Part shown: positions 22,986 through 34,749 of the stretch, one piece after another | How the letters are laid out: each line of letters opens with the position of its first letter | How positions within the stretch are numbered: the first letter of the stretch is position 1 | Assembly (NCBI GenBank): GCA_005784505.1 | Contig: VCAZ01000116.1 | Span: forward strand, 953,007 to 1,017,006 | DNA length: 64,000 nt | Direction of reading: 5' to 3' | Source: Bagarius yarrelli | Taxonomy: Eukaryota; Chordata; Actinopteri; Siluriformes; Sisoridae | Translations under genes and position numbers: made by a program | The notes under the pieces: generated by a model | Database searches by the model: none | Told to the model about the DNA's origin: nothing | What the model saw: only the letters and a program-made list of their open reading frames with translations

Positions 22986-23205
22986 TGTCAGGACTCGGTC
23001 AGACCTGCTGGCCCACCAGAGGGCAACAGAGAGTCTTTTTGTGTTTATGTTGTAAACCATGTGCTCCGTGTTTGTTTATGTTTATGTCTGTGTTTTGTCA
23101 TGTGATTTCCCCTGTCCATGTGTCATGTTTCTATTGGTTTTCAGTTCTGTCCTGTCATTGGTTTATTTTGGTCATGTGTCCCATTGTGTCCAGGTGAATT
23201 GCAAG
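22986..23205 (+). mobile_element. LTR-like fragment
   Basis: Starts TGTCAGGACTCGG, a typical TG start, then CCACCAGAGGGCAAC, CATGTGCTCCGTGTTTG, ATTGGTTTATTTTGGTCATG and TGTGTCC..CCAGGTG, parallel to the LTR-like copies at 48617 and 55492. Truncated before the TATTTAAAGCCC promoter-like segment. Ty3/Gypsy origin is a guess. Confidence 0.5.
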
Positions 23206-23282
23206 TGGGGGTTAAGGGTGGCACATTAATAAGTGTGTGTAACACAACACATCTAAAACACACAGAAAACTCAGAGACTCAA

Positions 23283-23655
23283 ACCCTGTTCCAGCATGAC
23301 AATGTCCCCCTGCACAAAACCCCTGATCACCATGAAGACCTGCTGTGTTCTAGATGTTTTTAATTGAAAGAACCCTCATGTCCTGTACAGAGTCCTGATT
23401 CTGACTCACCCTTTGGGATGAGCTGGAACCCCGACTGAACCCCAGACCTCCTCACCTCAACATTAGTTTCTGATCTCATTAATACTATTGTAGCTAAATG
23501 AACCAATCCCCCACAGTCAGTCATGTGACACAATCAAGACGTGTGGAGGTTATTATCAAAGGAGAAGTTAGACCACATCTGGATTATAATGTTCAAAAAA
23601 CACATATAGACGAAATGAGCAGGTGTCTCAGGTGTCTCCTTTTGGATTTATAGTG
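23283..23655 (+). pseudogene. Tc1-type transposase remnant, 3' end
   Basis: Reads FQHDNVPLHKTPDHH in one frame (second catalytic Asp conserved in QHDN), then after a frame change LWDELEPRLNPRPPH. The residues just before LWDELE do not restore the expected EH pair, so the third catalytic position is lost. Ends in CAGGTGTC..TATAGTGTA. Several stops; inactive. Confidence 0.88.
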
Positions 23656-24631
23656 TATATGAAAGCTTTGCATGCTACTGAATTTTTTTTCCAGGAGATT
23701 TTAGTAGAAGAACCTTACAAGCTTCTGCAGGATGTTATTGTTTAGGGCAATTTTCCAATTGAGTAAAGCAAGGCTATCGCTAGCTGCGATTCCCATCCAT
23801 TACTCCTGCAGCTGCCCCAAAAATGTCATCCCAGTGCTATCGTCTATCCCCAGGGCCAACCTTCTTCTTCCATGCTCTTGTCTCAACTTTATTTCTTTTT
23901 CGATTCACCGCTCTGGTTTTTACCCTGTAGGAACCTGATCTTTAGTAGGAACAACGACGTTGCATTCGATCACTTTGTCAGCCTTTCTTCCTTGGATTAT
24001 TAATCATATATACCCACTTCATGTCATGTTACATTGTGCGTATCGACAAGGATTAAACATGACTCTGGGGATTATCCAAACTACTCTGGGCTACTTATAT
24101 CGGCTGCTACACACACACACACACACACACATGTTGTGAAAAACGCTGTATCTGACCTGACTGGAGCTTGAAAATGATTAGCGATTAATAATGCAGGTAT
24201 GCAAAATATAATTATCCTTAAGAACAGTGACGAGAGGCAGTAAATGAGAAGAGGGCAAGAGGGAAAATTATTAATATAGTGAGTTATATTAGAAAAGATG
24301 ATGGAGTATATATGTACTCTAGATAATTACTTAATAATAAGTAATTACTTAAATAGGAAACCATTTTCTACATCCACCAATCGAATCTACACACCTCGTC
24401 CATTAGCTAGCTAGCTAACAATGCCAAATCCTATTGGCGTTTCTGTTACTAGCTCGGTGTGGTAATCTTAGCTTCAGGTGAAAACTGCAAACACAATCAG
24501 GACTTGAGGGGGTTTGATTCTTCAGGATTTCCAAAAGCCACTTGCATTTTAACAAAACACCTTAAAGGTGGTGGTAGAAAGAAGTCATCATGTCCACTGT
24601 GGTTAAAGTTCAACCATTGAATTTTTTAGCA
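23656..24631. other. Unique sequence with (CA)n at 24109-24131
   Basis: No gene recognised. TAGCTAGCTAGCTAAC near 24411 is a small tandem. Confidence 0.5.
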
Positions 24632-24772
24632 TTTAGCAAATCTAATCCAGCTTTTACATCCACTTGAGCAGTTCTGGGTTACTGAGCATTTGCAGTTTGG
24701 TATTGCTGGGAATTGAACCCATAACTTTTTAATCAGCAGTCCAACACCTTAAACATTTAACTGCCATGTTGC
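24632..24772 (-). repeat. SINE-A, diverged copy
   Basis: AGCATTTAGCAAATCTAATC, CACTTGAGCAGTTCTGGGTT, GCTGGGAATTGAACCCATAA and CAGCAGTCCAACACCTTAAA keep the minus-strand SINE-A order despite heavy divergence. Confidence 0.75.
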
Positions 24773-26689
24773 CAATTTTATAACCTTGAGCGAGACTTTA
24801 TTTTTTTAAAATACACTCGACCAAATACTAATATAAATGCGGTATAATTATACATAATAACAAGGTTTAATTTAAATAACAATAAAACAGAAATTTAGCC
24901 AAGATGTGTAATTGTGCTGTATGTGCGTGTTAAAGGATGTACTATTAAGAAATCAGCTGTCGGAATATTGATCTAGGTATTTGTAATAATTTGGGGGGTT
25001 TTTTTCTCTGCCTACTCGGTCTGTACGGAGTGACATTCAGCTACGTCATTTGGGCAATTTTGAAATCCTAAAAAATTCCTAGAATCCTACACTTGAAACT
25101 GTTTTTTGTTTTTTTTAGCTACTTTGACACGTTCACCCGTTGACTGCAGTTGCGATCATTTTTTCCTCAGTTGTAATTCTGGCAGTGTCATATGATTTCA
25201 GACACTTTCCTGCAGCGTGACTGTCAACAGGAGCGCCAAACCTGATGACGCAATTAGCACGGCAATTTTAGGAAAATGTGTAAACAAGTCTGTTGGACAA
25301 AACAGCAAGAAGAGAAATTGATTGAGTTATAAAGTGTTTGTATGACGTGTCATCATGACTGTTTGTTTGCTGTTAGCTACCATTTAGCCAAAGAACACGG
25401 GTTACTAAATGTGTCACAGGTTGAGGACGTAAATCTTCGGACGAGTCATCTTGCGTGCGTCTCTTTTTGATATAATGACATCTGAGATCCTACAGTGTAA
25501 AATAAAGATCATGTTCGTACAAACTGACAAACGACTATCTCAAAAAAACAATAAAACAATCGCCCAGTATGAACCCGGATTAATACAGCTCAGGATTGCC
25601 AAGATGTAGGACTGCTTCTTCTCATTATTCGTCTCAAACTGGCCTCCCTGTGCTACTCTTACACACACTTTCCTCACCTCTTTCTCCTTTCATTTATCTT
25701 GTAGATGTCAGTAGGGCCACATTTGCACGCTGGGTAATTTCCGTAGGCTGTGCAACGCGGGGATGCGCGTGGAGGCAGGAGCTTTCCTCCAGCTCAGTCG
25801 CTAATCAGGTTTCCGTGCCTTAAACACCGCAGGATTCAGACCAATTTGTCTTGCACAGCCTGATCATCGCTTCGATCCGCTCTCTAGGGAGCGAATCAAA
25901 CTTGTGTAAGGTTTTTTTTCCTAACATTTAAAAGGTTCGAATACCAACTAGTTAAGGTGTTTTGCAGTAGCATTTGGGTTGCATCCAGCACACTGCAATT
26001 GTTATAATGAGCAAGGATGACAGACTTGGCCTCGTATATATTGCTGAGCCACCAATTTGTAAGCTTCACTCACACGGAGTTGTTGTTGTTGTTTTTTTTT
26101 ATTCCTGCGTTTGTGTGTGTGCTGTTTATGCAGCCGTAACCCCTTTGCCGCTTGACTGCGGGCTTTCTTCGTGAGACAGTCGAAGCCGTCAGTCTGTATA
26201 AACGAGTGTCGGTGTGTATGTGAGAGCGAAGCGGGTGGATAAACTTTTCCCTCGTTTGTTCGCAATTACTTCGCATTAGCTATGCTACATGTATCATCAT
26301 CAGAAAACTGTCACAATAATGATTCTTGAGCGCTTGTCTTTGATAACATTAATTGGCCATCTGTTGAATATAGAGTTCCAATTATGTCGAAGATGCGAGG
26401 ACAAAATACCCCAATAAATCACAATAATCTAATTAATGTCTGTGATAAAAAGATAATCGATAGTAATAGCTAGTGACCGTGCGATAGCTATTCCTATAAC
26501 TCGAATTAGCAGATATATATTTCATGGCGTTTCATATGTTAATCCCTTGACAAGTGCTCACTATAGATTTTACGTCACAGTAAATGACATTAACGCAAAA
26601 ATTTTTAGACAAAATTAAAGAATCTCAACCCCTTGTATGGTGTTCAGGTCTGTGGGACCGGATTTTAATGTTTGTTTAACGATAAATAA
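24773..26689. other. Unique stretch; candidate regulatory block 25700-25900
   Basis: No gene recognised. About 25700-25900 is repeat-free and CpG-bearing: GGGCCACATTTGCACGCTGG, GTGCAACGCGGGGATGCGCG, TCATCGCTTCGATCCGC. A 75-codon frame overlaps its left part but has no domain. Otherwise AT-rich. Confidence 0.4.
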
Positions 26690-26925
26690 TTAAGACGCTG
26701 AATTGTTGATTGGAAGACCTGGGTTCAAGCCCCACTGCCGCCAGTCTGCCACTGTTGGGTCCTTCAGCAAGACCCTTTAACCCTTCCTGCTCCAGGGGTG
26801 CTGTCTTATATCTGACCCTGTGCCCTGACCCCTGACTTTCTAAGATGGGATTTGCGAAGAAACAAATTTCACTGTGCTGTAAACTTTATGTGTCAAATAA
26901 ACACATTTACAAATAAAAACATTCA
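26690..26925 (+). repeat. SINE-B, near full length
   Basis: GATTGGAAGACCTGGGTTCA (B box), GCCCCACTGCCGCCAGTCTG, CAGCAAGACCCTTTAACCC, CTGCTCCAGGGGTGCTGTCT, CTGACCCTGTGCCCTGACC, GGGATTTGCGAAGAAAC, and the tail AATTTCACTGTGCTGTAAAC. The best plus-strand example of this family in the window; the far 5' head is eroded. Confidence 0.9.
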
Positions 26926-27123
26926 CATTCAATTATACTATTAATTCTTTTTTTAACCTCTAGACTCATTTTTTACAAAAAATGTAGAATAAAAAGTAAG
27001 ATATAAATATAGAAATAACAAAAAAAAAGCTTAAAAGGGATAAAGGGCAAATATTAGTCATAAATGATGCCTCTATTGCTTGTAAGTGGGCTAAAGTATA
27101 CATTTAATATTAATACATTTTAA

Positions 27124-27445
27124 TAAAATTAAGTTCAGTTTTATTTGTATAGCACTTTTTACAATGGTCAGTGTCTCGAAGCAGCTTTACACAATCAAAG
27201 ATACAATAATTATACCACGTGAATAAAACAGAAATTAGTTTGTCCCTGATTGTCCCTGATGAGCAAGCCGAGGGAAACGGTGGCAAAGAAAAACTCCCTG
27301 GAGATGGTAATAGGTAGAAACCTTGAGAGGAACCAGACTTAACAGAGAACCCGTCCTCATCTGGGTGATAAACAGATGGCATGAGTTTTGCAGTCACACC
27401 GTGTGTGTAAGCAAGTCCTCAGAAAACAGCTGGAGCGTCTTCATG
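27124..27445 (+). repeat. Repeat D, copy 3
   Basis: TTTTATTTGTATAGCACTTT, AGCAGCTTTACACAATCAAA, GATGAGCAAGCCGAGGGAAA, GAACCCGTCCTCATCTGGGT and GTGTAAGCAAGTCCTCAG. A 10-base unit is duplicated in it (GTCCCTGATTGTCCCTGATG). Confidence 0.88.
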
Positions 27446-28379
27446 GTATTTAAGTTATACATATAATACATTTCAATTGTCATGGCTGTCCTGGGTCTAC
27501 CAGACCTGAGGTTAATGTCACATACCCTGACAATATATTTCTTTTGCACAATTTCAATAGCAGCATCATCAGCTAAACCGATGAACTTTTCCAGCATGGT
27601 GTTAATTCACCCCTTTATCTTCACATGGTTCGAATTGATTGCCATTGATCAAAGTTCAAATAACTCCATTTTAAATTAGCTTTCTACAGCTCTCCAGCGC
27701 CACCCAGGCATTCGGGAAATCAGGCCTGATGTTCCTTATTAATGAACTTAATTAAGTTAATGGACCTTAATGTAATGTACAATAATGCTATTATAAACAT
27801 CCGATAAGGGACACGAGACAGGTCCCCATTCTCATTGTCTCGAAAGCCAAGTGTAAAATCTCATCTATAACGTAGTAAAGATTTTATCGCTGGAGTGTCA
27901 ACCTGACAACGTTTAGCTCCGTCCCGCGTGCCTCGTCTGCGAGAAGATATGCATCAGAAGCACATTTGAGTTTATCAGAATAAAAATCTGAGAAGGAAAA
28001 ATAAATGTCTCATTTAATCCTGAGATTTAGCCTTACGGGAGGAAAAAAAACCACTTCATTGTGTAAGTCTGGTTTTTTTTAGACACAAAATCACAGATAA
28101 TTTAGTGACCCGGAGGATATAAAAAAAAAAAAAAAAAAAAAAAAAACAAGGACGTTTGCAGTAGACAAAAGATGACCTATAAAGAGATTTATGGTAAAAA
28201 AAAAAAATTGCTCTTCTCCCTCACATGTCAGATGTTGTTTTTTTGTCTGAACGCAGAAAAATAACACACTGGTGTTATAATTGCTGTATTTATAAAGACC
28301 GAACGTTCTCCAGAGCACAAAAGAATTCCTTCTTAGTTCTGCAACTTAAAGAATCAATTAAAACATATGCTTCAGGACA
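27446..28379. other. Unique sequence with poly(A) run
   Basis: A26 run at 28121-28146 with no retroposon recognised directly upstream. No gene seen. Confidence 0.5.
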
Positions 28380-28622
28380 ACGCCATGGTGTGGTGGGTTA
28401 AGGCACTGGCACTAATCCGATGATCTGGGTTCTATTCCAGCTCCGGTTCTTTCTGGTACCCGTCTGAAACCATGGCCGGGAAGATTGGGAGCTTTGGAGC
28501 AGCATGTATAGCTCAACAGAGAGAAAAAAAATATTGGGTATGCTTAGGATTGTGTAACGGGTAAGAACAGCGTACACCGTGTGCAAGGTGCATTCAAGGA
28601 CTCCAGGAAGACTCGCCAAACT
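28380..28622 (+). repeat. tRNA-headed repeat, distinct SINE type
   Basis: GGTGTGGTGGGTTAAGGCAC resembles an A box region and GGGTTCTATTCCAGC a B box. The body has GGAGCAGCATGTATAGCTCA with a short GA tract, shared with 50075-50126, and GGACTCCAGGAAGACTCGCC resembling the 3' part of repeat D copy 2. Family not named. Confidence 0.5.
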
Positions 28623-28689
28623 GTTGTTACCTTACGTACTGTTTCATTATTACGCTGATGCTAACAGGATGTTATTTTAAGATGTTACA

Positions 28690-28880
28690 CAATGTAAAAC
28701 GTCACATCTGAAATCACATACAGCATATAGTATGCATACTTACAGTTACGATAAATTCGTTAATTTAAACATTTGCCATGTTGCAACTGTCACATGGGCT
28801 TCCGCCGAAAAAGCATACTACTCAAGTATGTATGGCGGTAAAGTGTTCATTTCGGTAGCTTTTATACAGCATGCGTCTTT
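28690..28880. mobile_element. Possible AGTATG-ended MITE
   Basis: ATATAGTATGCATACTTACA at the left and GCATACTACTCAAGTATG at the right give approximate inverted ends. No coding content. Confidence 0.4.
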
Positions 28881-29106
28881 CTCTAAAGGGTAAAGTATGT
28901 GTAACGTCATCATGCCGGATCTGGGTCAGCAACGGCGCCGCCACAGGTGGCAGGTGTCATGGCACTCTCTTAAGCGCGCGTTACAAGTGATGCAGAAGAG
29001 AAAAAAATGTAAAATAAAGTCTTTATTTTTTTTTCTTACACGAAATGGTATTCTCGTAGCTTTGGAATGTTACAGTTGAACCACTGATGTCACATGGACT
29101 AATCAT

Positions 29107-29300
29107 CTTGGTACTTTTCTGGGCCTTGAAGGTGGTAGTTACCTTGCTGTCTATGGAAGAAACGGAGAGCATTCAGGTTTCATCGGAAATATCTTAAGTT
29201 GTGTTCCGAAAATAAAAAAAGGTGCTACAGGTTTGGACCAACACAAGGCAGCGTAATTAATGTCAGAATTAGAATTTTTAGATAAACTTTTCCTTTAAGT
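29107..29300. mobile_element. Otophysan-type non-autonomous DNA element fragment
   Basis: GGCCTTGAAGGTGGTAGTTA, CCTTGCTGTCTATGGAAG, AGGTTTCATCGGAAATATCT, GTGTTCCGAAAAT, GCTACAGGTTTGGACCAAC and GTAATTAATGTCAGAATTAG follow a repeat common in cyprinids (TTTCATCAAAAATATC, GGGTTTGGAACGACATGAGG). Assignment by memory; class uncertain. Confidence 0.65.
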
Positions 29301-30036
29301 GATTTATTTCCTACTTACACATAAAAATAATAAATAATAATGATTACATTTACTTTATATAAATTTCTCCCCTTAATCCACTCTAACTTTTTAAATGTGA
29401 TCATTTTCCATCATCCATCCAGAGCTCTAATGGTTCCTGGAGTTGAATTAGAGCTTGTTGTCAATTTTCTTCCTTCACGTCAGGGGCCCGTCGTGCAGCC
29501 CTGCAGCTCCAGCAGCTTATTCATGATGGATGAGGGCAAGGGAATGAAGCTACTAGAGATTGCTTTAAATCCCAGTGAGAATCAAACCACGTGAACTAAC
29601 AGCGCTAGATCGCTAAGCATTAGCGCCAGTGGAAATGTCAAAGGTGATTCAGCTCGGGGCAGAAATGAAAGAAACCCCAATCTCTCTAACAGCATTACGC
29701 TTGCAATCATCTCTGCACTCGTGTCGGTTCCAGAAGAAGCTGCTGAGAACGGAAATGCTGCAATCGGGTGAATTTATACATCTCGGTTGGATATGCTGTA
29801 CCAATAGGATATTAAAAAAAAAAAATGAAAGAAAGGAATTGTAAGACAGCGGATGAGAGTTTATGATGGTATTGCATAGAAGGGAAATATAAAATCATGC
29901 TATATTTTACTTATATTATACTTATATTTTTATGCTATACCACATATCACGTTCGAAATTAAGGCAAATGGACCAATCATTGTAATGCCCCGCCCCAAAC
30001 ATGACCAGTACGTCATGTTTCTTCCTTGTTACTAAC
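29301..30036. other. Unique sequence; possible regulatory block 29440-29800
   Basis: Repeat-free, moderate GC, with AACCACGTGAACTAACAGCG (E-box) and a gene-like but domain-less pair of 71 to 84-codon frames. No exon is supported. Confidence 0.4.
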
Positions 30037-30216
30037 TACATTAACATTTACATCATTTGGCAGATGCTCTTATCCAAAGCGACTTACATTTATCTCTTTT
30101 TTTCTACTCAACTGAACAATTGCGGTTAAGGGCCTTGCTCAGGGGCTCACAGTGGTGGCTTGGTGGTGGTGGAAATCGAACCCCCATCCAACACCTTAAC
30201 CACTAAGCTACCGCTT
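30037..30216 (-). repeat. SINE-A, near full length
   Basis: CATTTGGCAGATGCTCTTAT, CCAAAGCGACTTACATTTAT, GTTAAGGGCCTTGCTCAGGG, GGAAATCGAACCCCC and CAACACCTTAACCACTAAGC are minus-strand SINE-A in order. Confidence 0.92.
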
Positions 30217-30219
30217 CCA

Positions 30220-30400
30220 ACCAGCATTTGGCAGACGTCCTTATCCAGAGCGACTTAAATTTATCTCTTTTATACAACTGAGCAATTGGGGACTAAGGGT
30301 TTTGATCAGAGCCCCGATCTTCCAGGTATCAGATATCATCTGCTGGGACTCTCAGCAAGGCCCCTTAACCCTCAACTGCTCGGATGGATTCAAAAATAGA
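30220..30400 (-). repeat. SINE-A pair joined head to head
   Basis: Starts as a minus-strand copy (CAGCATTTGGCAGACGTCCT, TATCCAGAGCGACTTAAATT, CAATTGGGGACTAAGGGTTT), but from about 30330 switches to plus-strand SINE-A body (CTGCTGGGACTCTCAGCAAG, GCCCCTTAACCCTCAACTGC). It abuts the copy at 30037-30216. Confidence 0.8.
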
Positions 30401-31144
30401 AATAAGAAGTATGACAGTCTGGATGAGGCCGTCAGCTTCATGTTGTTTCACAGAGAATAAGCCATATTTGTAACAGTATGAATGTTTATATATATTATGA
30501 GATAGTAGGCTAGTTTATAAGCCATGCTAGTTAATAAAATAATAAATTAGCCCTAAAATTCAATCTGTACAGCAGTGTACACTATATCAGACCCTTTAAT
30601 AGTGCACTCATACTACAGGAAGTAGAAACCCCATTTGCTATCCAGCCAGTAGCTATAAACGTACGTGGCAATGATCCTGGCATCCTAATAGACTATAAAC
30701 CAGGCACACGAACGTGCTAATCTAGGATGAAGCCCAGAGCCAGATGATGATGGATTTATGAACAGGTTGGTGTTTTTTTTTAGGCTCATTTCCTGAAAGG
30801 TTCCACTCATAAAACATTAAAATGTTGACTAATGCACATGAAAGTTCGGCACGGCTCCAGCAATTGAAAGTTTAGATCGGATGCTTATGAGCTTTTGTAA
30901 GTGTGAGCTGTGTGTTTTGTTAAATGCTAAAAGCGATCACTTTCATATTGCTTTTTGGAGTGAAGCTAATTTACGACTAATTAAAGACTTCACAAAATTT
31001 ATAGTTTTAAATTGTTACCAACTGGTCGACAGTATTGTGTTCCCAGATGTTTCCCAGAAAATTATGGGAAAAATTATTAGGGAAAATTATCATTTCTTTC
31101 CCAAAAACAATTAAGTTATAGATTTTTCCTCCTCCTCTGTGGAA
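30401..31144. other. Unique AT-rich sequence
   Basis: No gene or family recognised. Confidence 0.5.
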
Positions 31145-31790
31145 TCTGATGGTTGGTTAGACTGTACCTTTATACATATTTCTATTTTATTCATACACGA
31201 CGTTACCTTATTACTTATTTTTATTTTTATTTTATTTATTTCTTTTTATTTATACTTATACTTATTTTCAGACAGATAATTCGCTGTGGCGTTCCCTAAA
31301 AGGGAACAGCCGAAAGGAAAAAAGAAGACTTATACTTATTTAATGTTTTTATTTATACATGACTGTACCTATATACTTATTTTTATTTTATTTCATTTAT
31401 TTTTATTATACACAGCGTAACTATATACTTATACATTTTTTTTACTTTTATTTTATTTATTTTTATTTATACACAGTTGTACCTTTATAGTTATGTATTT
31501 ATTTTTATTTATACACAACAGTACCTTTATACCCATACTTATTTTTAGTTTTATTTTATTTATTTTTATGTATACACAACTGTACCTCTATACTTATACA
31601 TATTCTTATTGTATTTATATTTATACACGAAAACATACCTCTAAACTTACATTTATTTTTATTTTTTATTTATTTTTATTTTTATTTATTTTGAATTATA
31701 CATGACTGTACATTTATACTTAGATTTATTTTTATTTTATTTATTTTTATATTTATTTATTTATACGCACCTTCATTTCGATGTTGGACA
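31145..31790. repeat. AT-rich degenerate minisatellite
   Basis: About eight to nine units of 45 to 70 bp built on TTTATACACAACTGTACC, TTTATACTTAT and TTTTATTTTATTTATTTTTA. Unit marks occur near 31186, 31352, 31412, 31466, 31509, 31571, 31622 and 31693. The Phe/Ile/Tyr-rich frame across it is an artefact. It is interrupted at 31275-31328. Confidence 0.85.
31275..31328 (+). mobile_element. LINE 3' tail fragment inside the minisatellite
   Basis: ATAATTCGCTGTGGCGTTCC, CTAAAAGGGAACAGCCGAAA and GGAAAAAAGAAG match the 3' end of the LINE whose complement is seen at 40025-40210 (IRCGD end of the ORF plus AAGAAG tail). 5'-truncated to about 55 bp. Confidence 0.65.
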
Positions 31791-32444
31791 GTTGTAGAAA
31801 GCATTTCACTGTATATTTCACTGTATACAATAATAAATTATTAGTATTAAATTATTGTTTTGCTAAATTCTTAAATGTGTCATACATTTCGGCAGTCATA
31901 ATTTCTCTACAGAAATAAATAAATAAATAAATAAATACTGGACTGAACTAATGACACAGGGGGGAAAAAAACAATATTTACATCTACTTGACATATAACC
32001 ACTTAACCTAAGTTTTTTTTTGCTGTTATTTAAATAATGCATTGTGGGCGATTTGGATGTGTCCAGACGAAAAAAATCATCTCAATTCTGATTGTTTGTG
32101 ACTTCTGTGGTTGTGGTGTTTGTTTTGTTTTTTCAATCCACAAACTTCTTTCTATCTCTTTTCACATTTGTGGCTTATCATCTCGCCATTGACATGCTGT
32201 TCTGTGCATTATGCTAATTTCCTGCAGCCGTGGCAACCTCTTCCTGATCCTCACCGATGACAGGACACGATGCCTTGTACACCAGACTCTGTGTTTTTGA
32301 TTAATTGTGGTGGTCTAGTGCCTGTGCCAACGGAATCACAGCAAGGAGGCTTATAATGTAATAACTAGCAGCGTTCCTGGTCTAAAGGTTAAACAGCAGT
32401 TTAGAAATAATGCAGGGCCAGTGGGGGACGACTGGGAGAATTGA

Positions 32445-32480
<36 letters not shown>

Positions 32481-32849
32481 TACATTCTGTAAGTGTAATA
32501 AGGCAATGGGGTGTTATTTGGGATAAAAAACTAATAGTACTAAAACTGGGAGAATAACACACATAACAGAGACACAACTTGTATGGTTTAAAGGTGCAGT
32601 AGGACATCTTGGAAGATGCTAACTGTATCCTAATCGAACTGAAAGTGTACGTCCCACCCTCCGAGCAAAACTCCATGAGCGCACAAAGACTAGATGACCA
32701 GAGTCGACATTACTACAGTACATCATGTATCATTTACTGGTGAGAAAACTTTATATTACAGTTTGTAACAGAAATATAGAAATATAGAAATATTCCCCGA
32801 TTACACACTGCTGCTGAATTCACTAATTCGTAAAGCTACACAAACTACA
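31791..32849. other. Unique sequence with (AAAT)n and (GA)n
   Basis: AAAT tetranucleotide at 31913-31936 and GA run at 32448-32477. At 32220-32300, CCTGCAGCCGTGGCAACCTC is acceptor-like but no donor follows. Confidence 0.5.
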
Positions 32850-32985
32850 TAAACTATAAGTTACTATCAAAATACACCAAAATCCAATCACACCATATTC
32901 CTACCTGTCCAAAAGAAATATCGTAACCATGACATCATTTTTCAGACCCTTTGACTCCTGTAGTTGACTCCAGAGTGGAAAAACA
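32850..32985 (+). repeat. Dispersed repeat E, copy 1
   Basis: ATAAGTTACTATCAAAATAC, CCTACCTGTCCAAAAGAAAT, ACCATGACATCATTTTTCAG and CTCCTGTAGTTGACTCCAGA correspond nearly base for base to 42600-42735. Family unknown to me. Confidence 0.85.
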
Positions 32986-34424
32986 ACACACACAGTGTAC
33001 TATCAGTGCTACCAGGCTACAGTTAGCATTTTCCATGATTTCCTAGTTTATGTGTTATAATCAAGGTTGTGTTTTTCTAACGCAGTAAAACCCTCATTGT
33101 GTAATATTTTATTGTGTCTCCAAAATTTACTCCAAAATGCCACTCATCATTATCATCATCATCATGTTTTCACATCTTTGTATTAACTTTTGTTGATCTT
33201 TGCAGAAGACACCACCCTCATCTTTTTATCTTTCTCATCACCTCCTTCCTGTAGTACGACGGAGAGGAGGGCATGAAGGACATGGACACAGATGGGTAGA
33301 GGAACCCCAGGAGACGTGACTCAAATCTTGAAAAGATGCACAGGAATGCATACAGATCCCTGCATCACCACATAAGCGTGTGTGTGTGTGTGTGTGTGTT
33401 GTTTGGAAATAAGCTGATACATGCCCATCAAGGCCACCGACAGGTTTTCAAGCTAATAAATTATGCATGTTTTCTTCTCAGTCAGCTACTCTGTCCATCC
33501 TTTGCTCCGGGATTTGGATTTATCTATAGTCAGGTGTCAGACATTCCAACCCCTAGCCGGGCAAACAGTGGGACTGGATATTGTTTTAAGTCTAAAATGC
33601 TCACAAGGAAGAAAAAATGTCTGTTCAATGCCTGCAAATTCTTCTGCTGAAGGCCCAGAGCAGTTAGGAGAGAACGTTTGCTGTCCATCAAACAAGCGGA
33701 TGAAAGAAGTAAAAAGCAAAAAGAGGTCAAAGGTCAAAGAAAACAACTTGCTGCTGTCTGTTCAGTTAAAATGCTGTCAATTTGGCTGAAATGACGATTC
33801 CTATGACTTAAACGGTCCTGAAGCGAGGAGAAAGATGGAGTGAGCAATTGTCCCGTACCACTCTTAATAAAAATTATGGATAAAACATGAGGAAATGCAA
33901 AATTTGTATAGTTAGCAAAGTTAAAACCCGCATCACTCACCAAACGCAAACTGCGTTAATGAAAACGGAAGATGTCCATCGTTCTCCAGTTCTCCCGACT
34001 CGCCCAAAAATATTATTGCTACAAGCAAAAAGGGTCAATGTGTCGGTAGTTGATAGACAACTGAATGCAGAGTTTAACCCTGGCAGCATCGCAGGGTACC
34101 CATGCAATGGACCCAAACTTTTACATAAACTCATGAATAATACTAACACATCGATATGTCATATCATAGTCCTGTTATAACCTTTGACGTCCCTATGATT
34201 TAGATTTTGAACCCAGAAAATAAAAATATTGGAAAAAAGATAACAGATGCTAACACAGTTTTTTAAGGTTTAATACACACATAAATCTGTTAGAATCTCA
34301 GAAAAATCTGTTTAGGGCTTTTTGTCCCTATAAAATAAAAACAAACTGTTGTAGTGTCAAATCTGATTATATCACTAACTCTGTTTGTATAAGTATATAA
34401 GTATATTCAATTCATTGTGCAAGG
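32986..34424. other. Unique sequence with (GT)n and a candidate short exon
   Basis: GT run at 33378-33399. Frames of about 100 codons (33336-33789, 33887-34180) have no domain and overlap equally long frames on the opposite strand. The candidate exon at 33255-33295 is listed separately. Confidence 0.45.
33255..33295 (+). other. Candidate short exon (41 bp), unproven
   Basis: Preceded by TCATCACCTCCTTCCTGTAG, a strong acceptor-like pyrimidine-AG, and followed by GTAGAG, a weak donor. One frame reads YDGEEGMKDMDTDG; read without splicing it then meets TAG. I do not recognise the peptide. Could be an internal microexon, a terminal exon, or chance. Confidence 0.2.
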
Positions 34425-34656
34425 TATGTGTACAGAGCCAATGAAATGCATTTTTCGCATATCCCATCTTAGTAGGTTGGGGGTCAGAGCACAGGGTCAG
34501 CTATGATGCAGTGCCCCTGGAGCAGGGGGGGTTGGGGGTCTTGCTCAGGGACCCAACGGTGGTTGACTTGCTGGAGGTGGGGCCTGAACCCAGGTGTTTC
34601 TGGTCTTCAGATTAACAACTCAGCACCTTAACCATTTGAGCCACCACTGCCCCCCT
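34425..34656 (-). repeat. SINE-B, near full length
   Basis: Plus strand: GTACAGAGCCAATGAAATGC, TTTTTCGCATATCCCATCTT, GGTCAGCTATGATGCAGTGC, CTTGCTCAGGGACCCAACGG, GGGGCCTGAACCCAGGTG and CACCTTAACCATTTGAGCC. Very similar to 42945-43193. Confidence 0.93.
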
Positions 34657-34749
34657 GGTTAACTTTGGAGTTAACTATGAAACTTCCACTATGAAGTTTT
34701 CTAGCTATTTGATCTGCATTTTATTTGAAAGTGACAGTTTTATTAAATT

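Noticed and set aside
31493..31705. Phe/Tyr/Ile-rich 70-codon frame as a membrane peptide
   Set aside because: Translation of the AT-rich minisatellite units.
33463..33789. 108-codon frame with a Lys-rich end
   Set aside because: Comparable frames on the opposite strand and no domain; not supported as a gene.
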